From Ilyobacter_A sp963675185 (lineage in GTDB: Bacteria; Fusobacteriota; Fusobacteriia; Fusobacteriales; Fusobacteriaceae), in the NCBI GenBank assembly GCA_963675185.2, contig CAXXOH010000002.1, forward strand, positions 310,001 through 374,000: a stretch of DNA of 64,000 nt, in the 5' to 3' direction. Each line of letters starts with the position of its first letter. Positions within the stretch are counted from its first letter, which is position 1. The notes under the pieces were generated by a model. The model ran no database searches, was not told the origin of the DNA, and saw only the letters and a program-made list of their open reading frames with translations. This document shows, piece after piece, positions 26,159 through 35,302 of this stretch. Made by a program: the position numbers and the translations under genes.

Positions 26159-27879
26159 TAGTTATCCCCTCCATTTGAATTACTCTCACTTTTCCCTTCT
26201 ATCAGCCCAGTTACAAAAGCATAACCTATTGTTTTAAAAACCATTTCATCTCTCAAACAATCAATAAAAAATTGGGGAACAGTTTTATCAGTATATAGAT
26301 AGCAGTTTAATAATGTATCCATAAACATTCCCCTATTGTTGGTTTTTAAAGCATTTAACAATCTGTATGATATACCGTCAAGTTTATTTTCTGAATTTTT
26401 ATCCTTGTATGCTTTTTTTAAGTAATAGCCGGCACCACTTGCAGATTTTAATATGTCTTTTTCAATATTCCCCATATGCCCCACCCCTTTTAAAAAATTG
26501 ATATTTATTTTCATAATGTTATTTATGTGTCCAATATGATAATGAGAATCTCGAGGTTTTGATATCTTTAAAATCATCAGTTTATGGACTAAAAGAAATA
26601 AATTTTGATTATTTAAAAGTTTCTCTATAACTTCTTCATAAATTTTGAAATAAGTTTTTATTTCTTTAAATCCTATTTTTATAATGCTATTTAACTCCGA
26701 TTTAGATTCATTCAAAACTTTCAAAATATTTTTCGATAAAAAATTAAATCTATATTTTTCCTCTTCATAACGGACTACTTGTATATCTGCTAATTCGTAT
26801 TTAGTATTATTATTAATACTTTCTTGGAAAGCATTTATCAAAGCACTAAATGTATTGAAATTTCCATTTGATTCGCTGTTATTTAAAATATCTCTCTTCA
26901 CTTTGTTATTTATTCTAAGTGCATTTTCTATGTTATGATTTTCATTAATAAATACTCCTTTATCATAGACATATACGAAGCCTGCAGGTACACAAGAATA
27001 AATCAATTTACAAATAGGACATATCGCAGTATCGTTTGAAAAATTCCATACATGCGATGGTTTCCTATTGGTATCAAATCCTGTCATATTTAAAAAACTT
27101 AAATCATCATTTAAATTTTTAATCTTATTATCACATGAAAAACAGTTATACTTATTCTTAGAATTGTCTTGTTCAATATATTCTTTAGTTTTATCAAGAA
27201 AATAATTTTTATAATCCTTGTATGTATCTTTTACTTTTGTTTGGGCATTTAAAAAAGATACTCCACTCCAAGCATTTTTAATAATTGTATAGATAACATT
27301 TTTTCCAGCCAGATATTTTCTGCCACTCTTAGAACCACAGTATCTAATAATTTCTTTTATTTTTAAAAATATTTCTTTTATTTCAGAAATTTTATCAAAA
27401 ATATTTTCATTTTTTTTCATTTTTATTTGTTTTAATTCTTTTTCTGCTTTTAAAATATCGAAATCATTTTGGATTAATTCATATGCTGCTTTATAACTAT
27501 TGCTTGATAAAAAATATTTTAATGTTCCACTCTTAGCGCTTGTTCCTATATAATTATTTAATACTTCTAAAGCTTTTTCATCAAAATTTCTAAATTCTTC
27601 TTCTTCGTGTTTTTTTATAAATTTTTCGAAAATTACTATTTTATTCCATGATAGATTTTTTCCATAAGTTTTTATGAAATAATTAAAATACTTCTCTTCA
27701 AAATTATCTAAAACACTTTTATCAAATAAAATCTCCTGCCCTTCAGCTTCATAACTGTCTCCTTCTGATTCTAATATATTTAAGAAGCCTATTACCCCAG
27801 CATTATAAAGCCAGTCTGAAAGCTGAAGTCTTATTAAGCTATCTTCTTCAGAAACATTAATGTCATAAGTTTTTTCCAC
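26158..27879 (-). CDS. cas8b: Cascade large subunit Cas8b (Cst1 type)
   Basis: A 573-residue large subunit expected to recognise the PAM and recruit Cas3. It carries a zinc-finger-like pair of cysteine motifs, NCFSCDNK and AICPICKLIYSC, about 40 residues apart, followed by VPAGFVYVYDKGVFINEN, as in Cst1 proteins. The N-terminal IRLQLSDWLYNAGVIGFL is also typical. The start is GTG behind a G-rich GGGGGTGATGGA site. Lysine- and asparagine-rich composition follows the AT-rich genome. Cas8b subunits diverge fast, so the call rests on motif plus position between cas6 and cas7. Confidence 0.92.
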   Translation of the reverse strand: MEKTYDINVSEEDSLIRLQLSDWLYNAGVIGFLNILESEGDSYEAEGQEILFDKSVLDNFEEKYFNYFIKTYGKNLSWNKIVIFEKFIKKHEEEEFRNFDEKALEVLNNYIGTSAKSGTLKYFLSSNSYKAAYELIQNDFDILKAEKELKQIKMKKNENIFDKISEIKEIFLKIKEIIRYCGSKSGRKYLAGKNVIYTIIKNAWSGVSFLNAQTKVKDTYKDYKNYFLDKTKEYIEQDNSKNKYNCFSCDNKIKNLNDDLSFLNMTGFDTNRKPSHVWNFSNDTAICPICKLIYSCVPAGFVYVYDKGVFINENHNIENALRINNKVKRDILNNSESNGNFNTFSALINAFQESINNNTKYELADIQVVRYEEEKYRFNFLSKNILKVLNESKSELNSIIKIGFKEIKTYFKIYEEVIEKLLNNQNLFLLVHKLMILKISKPRDSHYHIGHINNIMKININFLKGVGHMGNIEKDILKSASGAGYYLKKAYKDKNSENKLDGISYRLLNALKTNNRGMFMDTLLNCYLYTDKTVPQFFIDCLRDEMVFKTIGYAFVTGLIEGKSESNSNGGDN

Positions 27880-27890
27880 TCCATCACCCC

Positions 27891-28634
27891 CTACTCCACT
27901 ATCTCAAGCATGCCGAAACCTGCGCTCTTCTTGCTGGAAAAACCTGCCTTGTAAAAATAATCCAGAAGATAATTTTCCCCTTCTATTTCAAATACGCCCA
28001 AGGTACACGGGACAGTAATCTCGTAGTTTTTTACTATTGCCATCTTGGTATTTAGATCTCTTATCTTTATACTATCTACATCTTTTTCAATATCAAAATC
28101 GAAAACATTTTTGAGTTGATATTTTAAGTTATTTTTCAAAACCGTAACAGCCGCATCATCTTTTAAAGTGTAGAACTTATCCCTGTTACCTTTTCTTATA
28201 TGCTCTCTTATAACTACTGGAGAGAAAGTCTTAAATACAGCTTTGTTCCCTTTTATAACTTTTTCTCTGATTAGATTTACCTTCTTTAGAGTTAAAAAGT
28301 TGTCCTCACCGATATTAAACTTATCATACTTTGAACCTAGGGCAGCATTGTAGAAATGAAGTCCTATCTCAGTATCATAGGTTGAAAAATTCAATATTAT
28401 ATTGTCGTTTTTTAGTATTATTTTATCCCCTGCCATTTGACACAGGCCTAGATAAACAGAAAAGGTATAAGCTTTTTCGATGCTGTCTTTATCTTTATAA
28501 AATTTCTCATAAAGCGTCTTGTCATAGTCACTAAAAATCTTTTTCAAAAAAGATATAAATTTCCGCCTGTAATCGATTGGAATTTCCCTTTTTTCTATTT
28601 CAAATAAAATTGAAAATCTCAAGTGGCTCACCAT
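27891..28634 (-). CDS. cas6: CRISPR RNA endoribonuclease Cas6
   Basis: A 247-residue RAMP endonuclease that cuts the array transcript within each repeat to give crRNAs with an eight-base handle. The C-terminal glycine-rich loop YKAGFSSKKSAGFGMLEIVE is the family hallmark. The N-terminal part with RFSILFEIEK and IPIDYRRKFISFLKKIF fits the Cas6 first RAMP fold. It is the first gene of the cas operon. The exact start is uncertain: ATG 28634 has AAGG directly in front with no spacing, while TTG 28622 has GGATGGTG at a better distance. Confidence 0.93.
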   Translation of the reverse strand: MVSHLRFSILFEIEKREIPIDYRRKFISFLKKIFSDYDKTLYEKFYKDKDSIEKAYTFSVYLGLCQMAGDKIILKNDNIILNFSTYDTEIGLHFYNAALGSKYDKFNIGEDNFLTLKKVNLIREKVIKGNKAVFKTFSPVVIREHIRKGNRDKFYTLKDDAAVTVLKNNLKYQLKNVFDFDIEKDVDSIKIRDLNTKMAIVKNYEITVPCTLGVFEIEGENYLLDYFYKAGFSSKKSAGFGMLEIVE

Positions 28635-28986
28635 CCTTTTTTAATTAAACACAACAAAAAGTCAAATAGTACATTAAAAGTTTACCCTTATAATTGATAT
28701 ATAGCAAATAGAATTCTTTTTTTATAACTATGTGCCGACCTTATAATTTTTATTTCAATTTATAATTATAGGCAGAAATCATCACACATAAAATTTAAAA
28801 GTATAATATAACTAATGCAAGTCATTATTATAAAAACTTTTAATAAACCCAAAATTAATTTTGAGCGAGAATTTACATCAATAATTATAATTAAAAATCT
28901 AAAAATAAAAAGAGCTTCCAAAAAGGAAGCCCCTATAATAGGTAAAGAACTCTATTTACACTAAATTAAGGGTACACCCCTCAATT
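28635..28986. other. intergenic gap upstream of the cas operon
   Basis: It holds no gene. It contains the efflux-operon terminator on its left side and a 24-base motif at 28771-28794 that also occurs at 10617-10641. The cas operon promoter must lie here, but its AT content prevents a single choice. Confidence 0.5.
28908..28932 (-). terminator. intrinsic terminator of the efflux operon
   Basis: Read leftward, GGGGCTTCC and GGAAGCTC form a stem over five T residues, followed by TTTTTATTTTT. Confidence 0.85.
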
Positions 28987-30594
28987 TTATATAATTTCTC
29001 CTTCTGACATTTCAGCCATAAGCTCAGAAATTTCTTCATTTTTCTCTTCTCGGGTTCTTATTTCCCCTTTTAGTTCATTTTTATGTTTTTTAAAAAATAA
29101 AGCTGCCGGAATACATACAAGCCCCATTATAGATGAAACAAAAAGTGTTACACTTACTCCACTTATAAATGACCGCTGACTTATTATAGAGTAAAGTGCC
29201 GCCTTGGATGCTTGAGAAGAGAGTTCTGGAGATAGACCTCTTCGAGTAAACATTTGAGCCACATTATTGAGAAACGAAAAAGCCTGAAAATTAAACTCAT
29301 TTATCTGCTCAGCATACCTCGCAAAGCTAAGTTGCTGATGAGTATTCATTATGCCTACAAGCATGGTTATACTTACAGAGTTGGCAATCTGCCTGACTGT
29401 ACTGTTGATAGCTGTTGCCCTTGATATGAGATGATGGGGAACTGAGTTCATCCCCTCTGTTGATGCAGGCATCATCGAGACTCCCAGACCAAATGAACGC
29501 AATACAAGTAGTAAGGTTATCTTTTCTATGGATGTATCCATATCAAGCCCAGAAAGCAGATATGTGGCGCCGGCTGTTATTAACGATCCTGTAATGACAA
29601 GTGGCTTCGCCCCGAATTTATCTCCTATTCTCCCGCTTATCGGCATCATAATCCCCATTACCAAAGCACTAGGAAGCATTATCAGTCCTGTCTGTATGGG
29701 GGTGTATCCCCTTATATTCTGCAGGAACAACGGCATGATAAATACCACCCCAAACATGGCCATTGTTGTAAATGTAGATATTACCATACTGACACTAAAC
29801 GGGATATATTTGAAAACTCTAAGGTCCATTAAAGGGTTCGGATGTGTGAGCTCGTTTATAATAAATATAATAAAACTAAATACACCTATGACCATCATAA
29901 CTACGTTTTTAATTTCACTCCAGTCTACTGCCCCTTCCCCCAATACATATAAGATAAAGACAAGGCCGACGGCCGAACTGATGAAACCTATGTAATCAAA
30001 TGAATTATTTGCTTTATTTTTTGATGGTTTTAATAAAATCCAAGATAAAAGCACGCCCATAATCCCTATGGGAATATTTAAGGTGAAAATAAGTCTCCAG
30101 TTAACATATTCAATTATATACCCTCCAAGTGTAGGGCCGATAGTCGGAGCCGCCATCGCTGATATCCCCCAAAATCCAAGGGCCATTCCCCTCTCTTCTA
30201 CAGGAAAAGTGGTGTACAGTATCGCCATGCCAACCGGCATAATCATACCACCGCCAAGTCCCTGGATAACCCTTGAAATAATCATTATATTATTACTCCA
30301 GGATATTCCACAAAGAAGGGAGCCGAATGTAAATGCAGCTAGTGCAAATATATACATTGTTTTACTACCGAAGCGATCAGTAAGATAACCAGTAAGGGGA
30401 ATAACCGCTCCCATTACAAGTGAATAGGATGTAATAATCCACTGTGCGTCAGCAACAGACACGCCAAACACTGTCATCATCTTAGCAATTGCAATATTTA
30501 CAATACTGCTGTCAAGAACGGCCATAAATGTCCCTATAATGACTATCAGCAGTACTATCCATTTGTAAATCTGGTCATTCTTCTCATCTTGCAC
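28987..30594 (-). CDS. EmrB/QacA-type multidrug efflux MFS transporter (DHA2)
   Basis: A 535-residue drug:H+ antiporter with about 14 transmembrane segments. The DHA2 motifs are present: FMAVLDSSIVNIA (motif D1, about residues 25-37), PLTGYLTDRFGSKTMY (motif A) and RVIQGLGGGMIMPVGMAI (motif C region). GTG 30594 is chosen because AAGGAG lies eight bases upstream; a TTG 18 bases earlier falls inside that site. It follows a membrane-fusion gene and a MarR gene in one leftward operon, although a ~360-bp gap with a dispersed repeat lies between. The substrate is unknown. Confidence 0.92.
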   Translation of the reverse strand: MQDEKNDQIYKWIVLLIVIIGTFMAVLDSSIVNIAIAKMMTVFGVSVADAQWIITSYSLVMGAVIPLTGYLTDRFGSKTMYIFALAAFTFGSLLCGISWSNNIMIISRVIQGLGGGMIMPVGMAILYTTFPVEERGMALGFWGISAMAAPTIGPTLGGYIIEYVNWRLIFTLNIPIGIMGVLLSWILLKPSKNKANNSFDYIGFISSAVGLVFILYVLGEGAVDWSEIKNVVMMVIGVFSFIIFIINELTHPNPLMDLRVFKYIPFSVSMVISTFTTMAMFGVVFIMPLFLQNIRGYTPIQTGLIMLPSALVMGIMMPISGRIGDKFGAKPLVITGSLITAGATYLLSGLDMDTSIEKITLLLVLRSFGLGVSMMPASTEGMNSVPHHLISRATAINSTVRQIANSVSITMLVGIMNTHQQLSFARYAEQINEFNFQAFSFLNNVAQMFTRRGLSPELSSQASKAALYSIISQRSFISGVSVTLFVSSIMGLVCIPAALFFKKHKNELKGEIRTREEKNEEISELMAEMSEGEII

Positions 30595-30640
30595 TGTCTT
30601 CACTCCTTTCAAAACTTTTCCAAATATATATTAATTTATA

Positions 30641-30940
30641 AATTTATTCGAAAACCTTCTTTAAACACAGAGTTTCACAGAGAAAACCTTTTAAAAATAA
30701 TTTTTTGTCACGAATCTTCACGGATCACACGAATCTATTAAAATCTCTAGGCTATGCTTTATTTGTATCTCTTTGTTTATTTTTTCTCTGTGTCACTCTG
30801 TGAACAAAATATCTTTTATTCGTGTCCATTTGTGCCATTCGTAGCTAAAACAGATGTTTTTCATTTTTATGACTTTAGATCAATTCAACACTTTAAATAA
30901 ATTTTAGATACAGGTAGCAGCTTATGTTAATTTATCAATA
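30641..30940 (+). repeat. dispersed A-B-A'-B' intergenic element, copy 2
   Basis: The clearest copy. Arm A at 30666-30687 (CACAGAG...CACAGAG), arm B at 30707-30734 (GTCACGAATCTTCACGGATC...), arm A' at 30782-30802 (TTTTCTCTGTG...CTCTGTG) and arm B' at 30818-30845. A' complements A in about 19 of 21 bases. A tail TTTAGATACAGGTAGCAGC is shared with copy 5. It lies inside the efflux operon between the membrane-fusion and transporter genes. Confidence 0.88.
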
Positions 30941-30950
30941 TTTACTCAAT

Positions 30951-31601
30951 TTAATTAACATGAATTTTAACAATCGCATTTGTTCCTATGAGTACCTTGT
31001 CATCATGTTCAAATATTATATCTACAGGTATCTTTTGAGTTATTTTTGTAAATGTGGTCCCTGATGAGTTAGGAAATATAGAAAAAGTTGATGCCGCTGC
31101 CTGTCCTATAGCTTTTATCTTGCCTTTAAACGGTCTTTTGCCGAATTCATCAATGGTTATATCTACATTTTGTCCTGGCTTTATCTTGGTTATTTTAGTC
31201 TCTTCGATATTTGCAGTTATATAAAGTTTTTTAGGGTCTACAATCATCACCAAAATTTGGCCCGGGGCAACATTTTCACCCACTATTCCTTGTTTTTTTA
31301 TTATCTTACCTCTAATTGGAGCTTTTATAAGAGCTCTATCAATATTGGAATCCTGGATGTTCTCTATACTTTGAAGTGCCAAGAGCTGGCCTTTTTCAAC
31401 ATACTGCCCTTCTTCTACGTTAAATTCCTCCAACTCGCCGACTATCTTTGGGCTCACCCTCGCTATATCACCCGATACCCTGGCATCTTCTGTGGTCACA
31501 TAGTTTATACCCTGGTACACATAATAGAACACTACCCCAAGTACTGCTATTACCATAGTACTAAACACTGAAATTAAAATAAATTTTCTCTTCTCGTTCA
31601 T
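30951..31601 (-). CDS. EmrA/HlyD-type membrane fusion protein, short
   Basis: A 216-residue periplasmic adaptor anchored by one N-terminal membrane helix (about residues 6-28). The barrel-sandwich half-motifs are ARVSPKIVGELEEFNVEEGQ and IKAPIRGKIIKKQGIVGENV. The coiled-coil hairpin that normally separates them is almost absent, making it far shorter than EmrA (390 residues). It would pair with the DHA2 transporter downstream. Whether it could reach an outer-membrane channel is doubtful. ATG 31601 is preferred, behind GGGGAGATAAA; the frame runs open further upstream into the MarR gene. Confidence 0.88.
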   Translation of the reverse strand: MNEKRKFILISVFSTMVIAVLGVVFYYVYQGINYVTTEDARVSGDIARVSPKIVGELEEFNVEEGQYVEKGQLLALQSIENIQDSNIDRALIKAPIRGKIIKKQGIVGENVAPGQILVMIVDPKKLYITANIEETKITKIKPGQNVDITIDEFGKRPFKGKIKAIGQAAASTFSIFPNSSGTTFTKITQKIPVDIIFEHDDKVLIGTNAIVKIHVN

Positions 31602-31611
31602 TTTATCTCCC

Positions 31612-32076
31612 CTATATCTCCTCATCAAAAAATTTACTTTTGCTCACCTTTTTCATTAATTCAACCATTTTCTGTATGTCACTTTTTTCATCTTGGGACA
31701 GTTGCTCCATCCTCTTTTGAATGTTATTTCTAAATATTTCACCATATCTTTTAAATATCTCTTCGCCATCTTCTGTTAGCCCGATGAGTATGCTTCTCCT
31801 GTCGTTGACATCATGTTCCCTGTAAATCAACCCTGCCCCACAGAGTTTGTCTGCCAAAGCGGTAATGTATGATTTTGTTACCATCAATTCTTTCCCTATG
31901 TCTGTCATTTTGCTCTTTCCGTTGATTTTGAGATATTTCATCACTTCGACCTGAGGTTTTGTATACGCTTCTTCCTCTAGGACTTCTCTATAAACATTTC
32001 GTATTTTTTTATAGAAATCAGAAAAAACCTCGGAAAGATCATTTACTAACAGCTCTTTATTATTTTTTTGGCTCAT
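31612..32076 (-). CDS. MarR-family transcriptional regulator
   Basis: A 154-residue winged-helix dimeric repressor. The recognition region reads MTDIGKELMVTKSYITALADKL (about residues 56-77), and the wing DVNDRRSILIGLTEDGEE (about 88-105) has the DxRDRR-like MarR signature. It is the first gene of the leftward operon marR-emrA-emrB-type. A palindrome lies about 45 bases upstream of its start, so self-regulation with release by a drug-like ligand is likely. Start ATG is supported by AGGAATGAACGAAAT. Confidence 0.92.
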   Translation of the reverse strand: MSQKNNKELLVNDLSEVFSDFYKKIRNVYREVLEEEAYTKPQVEVMKYLKINGKSKMTDIGKELMVTKSYITALADKLCGAGLIYREHDVNDRRSILIGLTEDGEEIFKRYGEIFRNNIQKRMEQLSQDEKSDIQKMVELMKKVSKSKFFDEEI

Positions 32077-32117
32077 ATATTTCGTTCATTCCTTTCACTA
32101 TATTAATTATAAACAAC

Positions 32118-32130
32118 GTTAATAGTTAAC
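32118..32130. promoter_or_regulatory. probable MarR operator palindrome
   Basis: GTTAATAGTTAAC is a perfect 5-3-5 palindrome about 45 bp before the marR start codon, in the size and AT-content range of MarR-family operators. Function is inferred from position only. Confidence 0.5.
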
Positions 32131-32338
32131 TTTATGAACTATTTTTCAAGGTTATCATTTTAAATTTAATTTGTCAAGAATAAAGATTTTTCACCCAATT
32201 AGTTTTTCTTTTTGATATGATCCTGAAATTCTAACTCAACTGAAATAAGGATTAAAATAAAGTATAATATATATTATATAGATGTTATTGTAGTGTCCCT
32301 TATTATCAATCTAAAAAACAAAAAGGAGGCAGGAAAAA

Positions 32339-32527
32339 ATGAAGATAGAACAATATGTTAAGATAATTGCAGGATCACTTGTATTTATTTCAGCATTGCT
32401 TGGTTTTTTTGTTTCGAGATACTGGCTCATACTTACCATGTTGGTTGGATTAAATTTATTTCAATCCGGTTTTACAAACTGGTGCATCACAGCAAAGCTG
32501 TTGAAAAAACTTGGAGTTAAAGAATAG
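32339..32527 (+). CDS. DUF2892 (YgaP-like) small membrane protein
   Basis: A 62-residue inner-membrane protein with two hydrophobic helices (about residues 8-25 and 27-42). The DUF2892/YgaP transmembrane pattern is seen in RYWLILTMLVGLNLFQSGFT. The family usually has a CPL-type cysteine segment next; here it reads NWCITAKLLKKLG, with a single cysteine. In other bacteria the domain is often attached to rhodanese domains; here it stands alone. The ATG follows AAGGAGGC. TATAAT at 32263-32268 may be its -10 box. Confidence 0.85.
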   Translation: MKIEQYVKIIAGSLVFISALLGFFVSRYWLILTMLVGLNLFQSGFTNWCITAKLLKKLGVKE

Positions 32528-32787
32528 TTCCCTCATATCGTAAGTACAAACTGCATTTCCTCAGTTTATCTAGATATCACTTACTAAACATATTAAATAT
32601 GCTAAAGGGCCTGGCGACGTCAAACAGTTCATTGCTTGTTTTCGATGAGTTTTTAAACAAGCCAGGTCTATAAAGGATTTTGTCAAAATTACCGAAAAGC
32701 TAATAGGTTAAAAATTTATAGCCAAATTTAAAAGCTTAATACAATAAGTTTTTAGAAAAAATTATTCAAATAATATAACGATAAGAG
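32528..32787. other. decayed coding remnant, unidentified
   Basis: The stretch at about 32595-32710 reads as a short protein-like segment (KGPGDVKQFIACF, then FKQARSIKDFVKITEKL) split by a stop or frameshift. There is no start codon with a ribosome site. I could not name the family. Confidence 0.35.
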
Positions 32788-33544
32788 GTGAGGGCACTGG
32801 GGAAAAAATATACACCTGAAAAGGAATGTTGGAAATTTTACACTGCTATTTTTTATTCCACGAGACTTGGCATAAATATGTCCCAAACATACCAAACGAA
32901 AAATTATACTTACTCTATGGTTGGGAATTTTTTACAGACCCTCAAATGTACCGTCTGGTACATGGCACACACCATGCCCATGTAAACTCTTATAATGACA
33001 GAGAATTTCATCCTTTGGGAGAAATAAAGAATAAATTTTTAAAAAAAGTCTACACAGTTTTTGAGCTTGTCTTTGGGGTTATGACTTTGACAATCTCATA
33101 CGGCTACATGCTACCTCGAGATGCAAAATTCAAAGAAAATTTCAGCGATAAAAAGTTTCTCGCCAACATATTATGAGCGTGTTATTTTTTGGAGTCATAG
33201 GAACATTGAGCAGTCTTATTCTCAAAGTAGAATCAGGCTTTGTAATCGCCTCCTATGCCATGAGCATCTAGATAGGTTCTTTTGTCCAGCTGATAGAACA
33301 CGGTTTTATAATCGCTGACGGAGACCTAAAGCAGAGAAATATTGCCACAAGGAACCTGGCCCAAAAAGGTCCCCTCGAAAGGATTTTTCTTTTCTTGGCG
33401 CACAACGACTCCAGAGAACACGTCCTACATCACACACAGCCAAAAATACTTGCGCCCTTTTATAGGATATAAACCCATGCCTGAGGAATCGCAGTATATA
33501 GATATTAAGCAGTACCTAAAGATATTAAAAAATATCCTGTTTTA
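32788..33544 (+). pseudogene. fatty-acid desaturase-type membrane enzyme, broken
   Basis: The parts of a membrane di-iron desaturase or hydroxylase are visible in two frames. The three histidine boxes are HETWHKY (about 32858), HGTHHAHVN (about 32960) and HNDSREHVLHH (about 33405-33435). The N-terminal part (GKKYTPEKECWKF) is in another frame, with the shift near 32850. A stop interrupts the second part at about 33270, and one further shift lies near 33175. The gene would have oxidised a lipid chain using oxygen, so its loss fits an anaerobe. It is surrounded by other decayed DNA. Confidence 0.78.
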
Positions 33545-33763
33545 AAAAAGACAGCCTTAATTTTTTATAATAGCAAAATCAGTTTTAAATTCAGTCGCCA
33601 GACGTAGTTTTTTAGAGATTTATAATTAGAGTGTTGCAAAAGTAATTTACAAAAAAATTAAAAATCATACCCATAATGGATATAGAGAGTTTGTGCAGAA
33701 AATTTATAATATAAATCACAATTTAAGACTACTATTTCAAATTATTTTTAGGAGGTGTAATAA

Positions 33764-34135
33764 ATGAATAAGAATCTGTTTATCCTGCTTGTCATCACCC
33801 TTATTATAATACTAGCTGTAAAAAAATATTGGAAACTCCTTATACCGATCCTACTCATATCCGTTATTTTTATAATTACCAATCCAACTCAAAACGAGTT
33901 TGAGCTTTTTTTGAAAAACAAATTCCAAACCCAACTTGAAACAGCCAGTAAAAATACGTCACTTATAGAGAAAACAGAGAAAATAATTTTAAGCAAAACA
34001 AATGAAGTAATGGCCCTAAGGAGTATAAAGAGGGAGGATTATATACTTTTCAGCATTTATGAAATTGAAATACAAGATAAAAAACACATATACATCGGAT
34101 TTCTGAAAAAGTTTTTTGTGGAGATCAAAACCTAA
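33764..34135 (+). CDS. small membrane protein of unknown function
   Basis: A 123-residue protein with two predicted membrane helices near the N terminus (about residues 5-19 and 23-39) followed by an 80-residue soluble part rich in Lys, Glu and Thr. I do not recognise the family. It has ATG seven bases after AGGAGGTG, so translation is likely. It lies between the broken desaturase and a broken transposase, and may be strain-specific. Confidence 0.65.
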   Translation: MNKNLFILLVITLIIILAVKKYWKLLIPILLISVIFIITNPTQNEFELFLKNKFQTQLETASKNTSLIEKTEKIILSKTNEVMALRSIKREDYILFSIYEIEIQDKKHIYIGFLKKFFVEIKT

Positions 34136-34242
34136 CTTGCATTGGGCATCAGGAGTTCTTAATAAACGAGGTCAAGTGGATAAAAATAAATTTATCCTGA
34201 ATTATTCATAGATATAGAAAATCGATAGATATTCAGGTTTAA

Positions 34243-35129
34243 AATTAATAGAAAAGAATTTCCCTGAACTTTTTCTCAACAAAAACTTTGGGAGACCTAG
34301 AAAATATAGTTTAGGAAAAGTTTTAGCTGTCATGATTTACAAAGCGCGTAACTCTAACCTTAGTTTTAGAAAGATGGATGAGTCTTTGAAAAAGGATTTC
34401 CTTTCTCTTAAAATACTCGGGTTTAAGAAAGCACCTGACTTTTCAATTCTCTTTAAGACGTATACTAAATATCTGAAAAATAATATGAATCTTTATCTTC
34501 AAAGAATTGGGGAACAAATGTATAAAAATGAGACTACTTTCTACTTAGACTCCAGTTCTTTGGTGACTTCAAAATTAGATAAAGAAGCAAAATTTGGAAA
34601 ATCTACAAGGCTTGATTTGTATTGTGGGTATAAATTACATTTGATTTGCAGCAGCAATAGGATACCATTGTCTTTCAACATAACATAACTACAGCAAATA
34701 TTCACGATTCCAGATGCGAGTATTTTATAAACTCATTAAGTAGGATATCGCCATGCGCAGATATCATGGTCGATAAAGGGCAGATTGTTGGGCTATTCTA
34801 AAAAGCAAGGTATCAACTTAATCAGCCCTTTGAATAAACGAAAAGCTAAAAGGATCGAACTAGACAAAGTGAAAGACCCGTTAAGGAGGTCAAATTATAC
34901 CTATCTGCAATCTAAAGTAGGAAAGAAAGAATATGGTAAACGCTGGGAAATAGAAAGGTTATTCGGAAATTTAAAAGAGACCTATTCAATTGATAATCAC
35001 AGAGTAAGAGGCTTTAGCAGAAAATATTTCAATGTAAGTTTAAAATTATTACTATTTACACTAGAAAAGGCCGGAAAAAATGTTCTCGGCCTTTTACTTT
35101 TCAAATTTATCCTCATTTTTCCAAGCTAA
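34243..35129 (+). pseudogene. DDE transposase (IS5/IS1182-like), frameshifted
   Basis: The pieces of one DDE transposase lie in three frames. The first (to about 34685) has FGRPRKYSLGKVLAVMIYKA, then FYLDSSSL with the first Asp and YCGYKLHL. The second (about 34690-34780) has TTANIHDSRCEYF and the second Asp in IMVDKG. The third has GKRWEIERLFGNLKE with the Glu, and ends at 35129. Two frameshifts (about 34685 and 34778) inactivate it. No clear terminal inverted repeats were found. It is unrelated to the two IS described below. Confidence 0.82.
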
Positions 35130-35302
35130 TAATTCTGTTTACTCTTTTCTATAATTTTATCAACAAAGATATTTATCAAGAACGGTTTCTGCTTTAGGCA
35201 AGATACAAAAACAAGGAAATTCATCGATTAAATAATATAAGATATGTAAATTTAAAATAAAACTTTCAAATAACTGTTTTTAGAAAATAAGGGGGATATA
35301 GA

